From positions 1 to 8,435 of the forward strand of contig JANYDM010000162.1 in assembly GCA_025363575.1 (NCBI GenBank): DNA of 8,435 nt, read 5' to 3'. The position numbers and the translations under genes were made by a program. This document shows, in pieces, positions 5,936-8,435 of the stretch; the first letter of the stretch is position 1; each line of letters begins with the position of its first letter. The notes below the pieces were generated by a model. That model worked only from the letters and a program-made list of their open reading frames with translations, ran no database searches and was not told the origin of the DNA. This stretch comes from Betaproteobacteria bacterium (GTDB lineage: Bacteria > Pseudomonadota > Gammaproteobacteria > Burkholderiales > SG8-41).

Positions 5936-7609
5936 CTAATCGAGCGGCTCGAGCTTGACGATGGACGCGCCGTGATTGCTGCCGACCCAGAACGTGGGTG
6001 TCGGCGTCGTGTTATCCACGTACACCCGGCGTATGTTGGTCGAACGCGGCAGCAGATAATCGACGGTCTTGCCGGTTTTCGGGTCCAGCCGGACGACCCG
6101 GTCGTTGAGCATGGACCCGGTCCACACCTCGCCGTTCTTGTCGACAGCGACGTCGTAAGGCTGCGTCCACGGCGTGGTCATCGGCCACTCCTGGAATTTT
6201 TCCGTCTTGGTGTCGAACACGCCGATCTTGTTGGCGCGGTATTCGGCGAACCAGAGTCGGTCCTGCGCGTCCATGACTGCACGGCGCGGGCCCGATGCCT
6301 TGGTCGGTGTTTCGTACATCGTGAGCTGGCCGGTCTTCGCGTCCACGCGTCCGATGTGCTCCTTGCCGATGTCGGTGAAGAACACATTGTTCTGCGAATC
6401 GCCGACGACGTCATAGATGTTGTGACCGACCGGCGAGGCTTTGAACGGTTCCCATGTTTCCCACGTGCCGGTTTTAAGGTCGACGCGATGGATGCCGCCG
6501 ACGCCGTTGTTCTGGGTCCAGATCTTGCCATCGACGTGCACGGTCATCGGGCTCGTCATGTTGACCTGCGAATTGGCGCGGTTCAATTCCGGCGGGAGAT
6601 TCCACACCTGCATTTTCTCCGTCTTCGGCTCGAACTTCATGATCGCGCCCTGATACATCATGCCAGCCCACAAATTGCCCTCTTTGTCCGAGCGCAGCGA
6701 CAGCAGGCCGGTCGGAGAACCTTTCTTGGGTTCCGGCACCGGGTACTCGGTCACTTTGCCGGTCTTCGGATCGAGTTTGCCGATCGCCTGCTCGCCAAAA
6801 CTCGAATACCACGCAGTGCCGCCGGCATCGATTATGACGTCGTGCGGCTCTATCGTCGGCCGCGGCAGATCGTACTCCGTCATCACGACCTGGGTCGCAC
6901 GGCCGCTCGGCCGCGGGAACGGCTTGAGCGGATAGTCCCAGCCCGCGCCGTTGCTCTGGTTGATGGTGGCGAGCCACTGGGCCGTCGTGCGCTGCACGCG
7001 CGCCTGATCTTCGCCGACGAGGTCGGTGTCGCGCGTGGTGAGCCTTTTCTGCGGGCGCAGCGGCGTGCTCTGGTTCGCGTACGTGCTCATGCGCTGCACG
7101 GTCGTCATGAAGCCGTCGGCGTCGTACTTGGAACGCACGATGCGCTCCAGCGAGTGGCAGCTGACGCAGCCCAGCAGCGCGTTCTTTTGCAGTTGCGTGC
7201 CGGTCATGCTGGCAATCCATTCGCCGTTCGAGAGTTGCGCGGCGAGGTCTTGCGTCTTGCGCAGCTTGATATCGAGCGAGGTCGCGGTCTGCGCCGCGAC
7301 TTCGGCAGCGACGCGGCCATCAAGGTCGTAGCCCACGGCGCGAATACGTATCGCGTACTGTCCTGCCTCGAGCTTCGCGCGCGGGAAGCGATAGCGGCCC
7401 CGGGCGTCGCTGACGACGGTGACCGTGATATTGGAGCCGGCCTTTTTCGCGCTGACCAGCACGCCCTCCATGGCGCCTTCTTCAGTCGAGGTAACGAGCC
7501 CGGACAGCGCCGCGTCGGTTTGAGCGTCGGCAGCGAGAACCAATCGCGCCGGCGTGAAGACAACGGCAAGAACAGCAACGAGCGTAAACAGCAAACGGGT
7601 CATGCGCAT
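5936..7609 (-). CDS. Exported protein: carboxypeptidase-regulatory-like domain, single CxxCH haem c site and Vgb-like beta-propeller
   Basis: The 557-residue product starts with a signal peptide (likely cleavage after LVLA, residue 26), so it acts outside the cytoplasm. Residues about 34-117 form a carboxypeptidase-regulatory-like beta-sandwich (LSGLVTSTEEGAMEGVLVSA, then DARGRYRFPRAKLEAGQYAIRI and AVGYDL). Residues about 135-215 hold one haem c site, CVSCH (148-152), in a context LERIVRS..GFMTTVQRM where M168 or M174 could be the sixth ligand. From about 245 to the end there are six or seven propeller repeats of the form 'GxxWxxxxxxxxIGxxDPKTGKxxxY', typical of virginiamycin B lyase (Vgb)/streptogramin-lyase-like proteins. 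GGGGGA upstream supports ATG 7609, but ATG 7603 is equally spaced. The haem site suggests an electron-transfer or sensing role rather than antibiotic cleavage. The true substrate is unknown. It stands alone, convergent to the transporter gene. Confidence 0.88.
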   Translation of the reverse strand: MRMTRLLFTLVAVLAVVFTPARLVLAADAQTDAALSGLVTSTEEGAMEGVLVSAKKAGSNITVTVVSDARGRYRFPRAKLEAGQYAIRIRAVGYDLDGRVAAEVAAQTATSLDIKLRKTQDLAAQLSNGEWIASMTGTQLQKNALLGCVSCHSLERIVRSKYDADGFMTTVQRMSTYANQSTPLRPQKRLTTRDTDLVGEDQARVQRTTAQWLATINQSNGAGWDYPLKPFPRPSGRATQVVMTEYDLPRPTIEPHDVIIDAGGTAWYSSFGEQAIGKLDPKTGKVTEYPVPEPKKGSPTGLLSLRSDKEGNLWAGMMYQGAIMKFEPKTEKMQVWNLPPELNRANSQVNMTSPMTVHVDGKIWTQNNGVGGIHRVDLKTGTWETWEPFKASPVGHNIYDVVGDSQNNVFFTDIGKEHIGRVDAKTGQLTMYETPTKASGPRRAVMDAQDRLWFAEYRANKIGVFDTKTEKFQEWPMTTPWTQPYDVAVDKNGEVWTGSMLNDRVVRLDPKTGKTVDYLLPRSTNIRRVYVDNTTPTPTFWVGSNHGASIVKLEPLD

Positions 7610-7687
7610 GGTTTCCCCCAGGTTGGACGTTCGCACACCGGATCGCGCTCCGCGGCGCCTGTGATCCGAAGTTTCGTGCGACGCCAA

Positions 7688-7716
7688 ATGATAGTCCTTT
7701 TTGCACGTTCGATGAA
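7688..7716 (-). promoter_or_regulatory. Possible promoter of the haem/Vgb-like gene
   Basis: On the minus strand, TATCAT (7693-7688) can serve as -10. TTCATC (7716-7711) lies 17 nt upstream as a weak -35. Initiation near 7681 would give a leader of about 70 nt before ATG 7609. No other better-placed pair was found in the 218-nt gap between this gene and the tRNA. The -35 has only three consensus positions, so this is tentative. Confidence 0.35.
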
Positions 7717-7785
7717 CATTTGCGGCAGAGGGGCGGCCGCGGAGGCGCACGCGGGCGCGCGGGTGGTGCCGGCAGGCCGGTTAAA

Positions 7786-7814
7786 TTGACCCGCTAGCAC
7801 GTAACCGGTAAAAT
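7786..7814 (+). promoter_or_regulatory. Promoter of the tRNA-Lys gene
   Basis: TTGACC (7786-7791) and TAAAAT (7809-7814) are near-consensus -35 and -10 boxes separated by exactly 17 nt. The following stretch TCGCGCC (7815-7821) is a GC-rich discriminator of the kind found at stable-RNA promoters under stringent control. Start near 7821 leaves a leader of about 7 nt before the mature tRNA. A 7-bp dyad (7777-7783 with 7802-7808) brackets the -35 box. Confidence 0.8.
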
Positions 7815-7827
7815 TCGCGCCTTTTGC

Positions 7828-7903
7828 GGGCGGTTAGCTCAGCCGGTAGAGCAGCGGACTTTTAATCCGTTGGTCGCGAGTTCGAATCTCGCACCGCCTA
7901 CCA
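7828..7903 (+). tRNA. tRNA-Lys (anticodon UUU, CCA encoded)
   Basis: The 76-nt gene folds into a full cloverleaf. The acceptor stem is GGGCGGT (7828-7834) with ACCGCCT (7893-7899), with a G-U first pair. The D arm is GCTC/GAGC. The anticodon arm is GCGGA/TCCGT with loop CTTTTAA (7859-7865) and anticodon TTT (7861-7863). The T arm is GCGAG/CTCGC with loop TTCGAAT. The discriminator is A7900 and CCA is encoded at 7901-7903. The sequence follows the usual proteobacterial tRNA-Lys pattern. Its 3' end abuts the integrase gene, and it is the likely integration site of the element to the right. The gene is intact, as expected when the element restores the 3' part of its target. Confidence 0.97.
7872..7903 (+). 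other. Probable attachment-site core in the 3' half of tRNA-Lys
   Basis: Tyrosine recombinases encoded right beside a tRNA 3' end usually cross over within the T arm and 3' acceptor strand. Here the integrase stop lies 12 nt past the CCA, so the attachment core is expected in the T arm to CCA region. The limits are not determined: the second copy, which would define the repeat, is not in this window. Confidence 0.4.
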
Positions 7904-7909
7904 AAATTC

Positions 7910-7943
7910 AAGGGGTTAGCTAAGTGCTAATCCCTTTTCTTTT
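7910..7943 (+). terminator. Rho-independent terminator downstream of tRNA-Lys, overlapping the integrase 3' end
   Basis: Arm 7912-7920 (GGGGTTAGC) pairs with 7926-7934 (GCTAATCCC), with one G-U pair and a 5-nt TAAGT loop. Two A-U pairs extend the base (7910-7911 with 7935-7936). TTTTCTTTT (7935-7943) follows. This is a good plus-strand terminator 6 nt after the tRNA CCA. It includes the stop codon and last codons of the minus-strand integrase. Read the other way the tail is TTGAATTTT, so it may also end the integrase transcript. Confidence 0.8.
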
Positions 7944-8434
7944 GGCGGTTGTGCCGCAATTGTGCCATCAAGCAGATTCGAGACGATTTCTGCGTGCTGC
8001 GCCAACTGCGCGGGAGCCAAGTGCGCATACCGCCGCACCATACCCTCGGATTCCCAAGCGCCCATCTCTTGCACTACATTTAGCGGCGTTCCGTTTTGCA
8101 CTAGCCAGCTTGCCCAGGTGTGGCGCAGATCGTGCCAGCGGAAATCCTCTAAACCGGCCCGCTTGAGCGCTCCCTTCCACGCCTTGGTATTGGCCTGATT
8201 GATAGGCCTGCCCCGAAACGTGAACACCCGCGAAGGATGCTTGCCAGCCTGCGCCTGAAGCACGCCAAGTGCCACGGAATTCAAAGACACGTGTATGTCC
8301 CTGCGCCCCTTGGCCTGATCGGCGTGTATCCATGCGGTGCCCCGTTCTGCGTCCACCTGTGACCATTCCAGCTTCATCACGTTGGCTTGCCGCAGTCCCA
8401 TTGCCAGTGCAAACAGCACGACGTTACGCTGATG
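7916..8434 (-). CDS. Tyrosine-type site-specific recombinase/integrase (C-terminal part; 5' end outside window)
   Basis: This is the catalytic half of a phage/genomic-island integrase, which joins the element to its tRNA target by strand exchange through a 3'-phosphotyrosine. The frame is open to the right edge, so the protein is cut by the window (172 residues visible). Counting from the GTG at 8419, box I is AMGLRQANVMKLEW with catalytic R10. A candidate beta-hairpin Lys is K37 (QAKGRRDIHV). Box II is HDLRHTWASW with H96 and R99. GAWES (120-124) replaces the more common GH, with Trp in the histidine role as in many phage integrases. MVRRYAHL contains the nucleophile Y131. All catalytic residues are present, so the enzyme looks intact over this span. 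The stop (7916-7918) lies 12 nt from the tRNA CCA and the gene points toward the tRNA, the typical attachment-end layout. Confidence 0.93.
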   Translation of the reverse strand, partial: HQRNVVLFALAMGLRQANVMKLEWSQVDAERGTAWIHADQAKGRRDIHVSLNSVALGVLQAQAGKHPSRVFTFRGRPINQANTKAWKGALKRAGLEDFRWHDLRHTWASWLVQNGTPLNVVQEMGAWESEGMVRRYAHLAPAQLAQHAEIVSNLLDGTIAAQPPKEKGLALS

Positions 8435-8435
8435 C

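Larger units (their letters stand above)
7904..8435. mobile_element. Left end of an integrative element or prophage inserted at tRNA-Lys (continues past window)
   Basis: An intact tRNA-Lys is followed directly by a tyrosine recombinase gene reading toward it, the layout of tRNA-targeted islands and prophages. Only the integrase is visible, so the type and cargo of the element cannot be told. The integrase segment also looks less strictly GC-rich than the housekeeping genes to the left, which fits transfer. The other attachment site and the remaining genes must lie beyond 8435. Confidence 0.65.

Noticed and set aside
4855..5958. A 367-codon + strand frame overlapping the YeeE/YedE gene
   Set aside because: Arg/His/Gly-rich with no membrane segments or motifs; the other frame is a clear membrane transporter with conserved Cys motifs.
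5897..7789. A 630-codon open frame on the + strand
   Set aside because: It is antisense to the whole haem/Vgb-like gene, has an Arg/His-rich composition without recognisable domains, and begins inside the terminator stem. The minus frame has a signal peptide, CxxCH and regular propeller repeats, so this frame is a GC-codon shadow.

Overview
This looks like a GC-rich proteobacterial chromosome segment, most likely from a betaproteobacterium. The reasons are a tolB-pal-cpoB-queE-queC gene order, the style of the Pal and CpoB proteins (CpoB begins its mature part with GLFDDDEARKQ), and a tRNA-Lys of proteobacterial type with an encoded CCA. QueE carries the canonical CX3CX2C cluster motif, unlike the CX14CX2C form I recall for Burkholderia multivorans, so the host is probably not Burkholderia itself. 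The taxonomic call is inference only.

Left part (1-4695, all + strand): a tightly packed gene string. The 3' end of tolB comes first, then the lipoprotein gene pal, cpoB (ybgF), queE, a membrane-anchored family-2 glycosyltransferase and queC. Gaps are 16, 6, 3, 22 and 3 nt, which fits one transcription unit. TolB, Pal and CpoB belong to the trans-envelope Tol-Pal machine, which ties the outer membrane to peptidoglycan during constriction. QueE and QueC are two steps of the preQ0/queuosine pathway, and the glycosyltransferase sits between them. A terminator-like hairpin with a U tract lies inside the signal-peptide codons of cpoB and could lower expression downstream of pal.

Middle part (4696-5935): a short intergenic region with a possible promoter and a perfect 9-bp dyad that reaches the ribosome binding site. 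It is followed by a YeeE/YedE-type membrane transporter (candidate sulfur-compound importer) and a strong 17-bp stem between convergent genes.

Right part (5936-8435): a minus-strand gene for an exported protein with three visible parts: a carboxypeptidase-regulatory-like beta-sandwich, a single CxxCH haem c site and a Vgb-like beta-propeller. Then comes a tRNA-Lys(UUU) gene with a near-consensus promoter. Finally, the C-terminal half of a tyrosine recombinase points toward the tRNA and ends 12 nt beyond its CCA. This is the classic arrangement of an integrative element or prophage inserted in a tRNA gene; the rest of the element lies beyond the right edge.

No CRISPR array, rRNA, IS element or obviously new multi-gene system is visible. 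The most interesting items are the hairpin in the cpoB signal sequence, the haem/propeller fusion protein, and the element junction, where a hairpin shared with the integrase 3' end seems to serve as the tRNA terminator.
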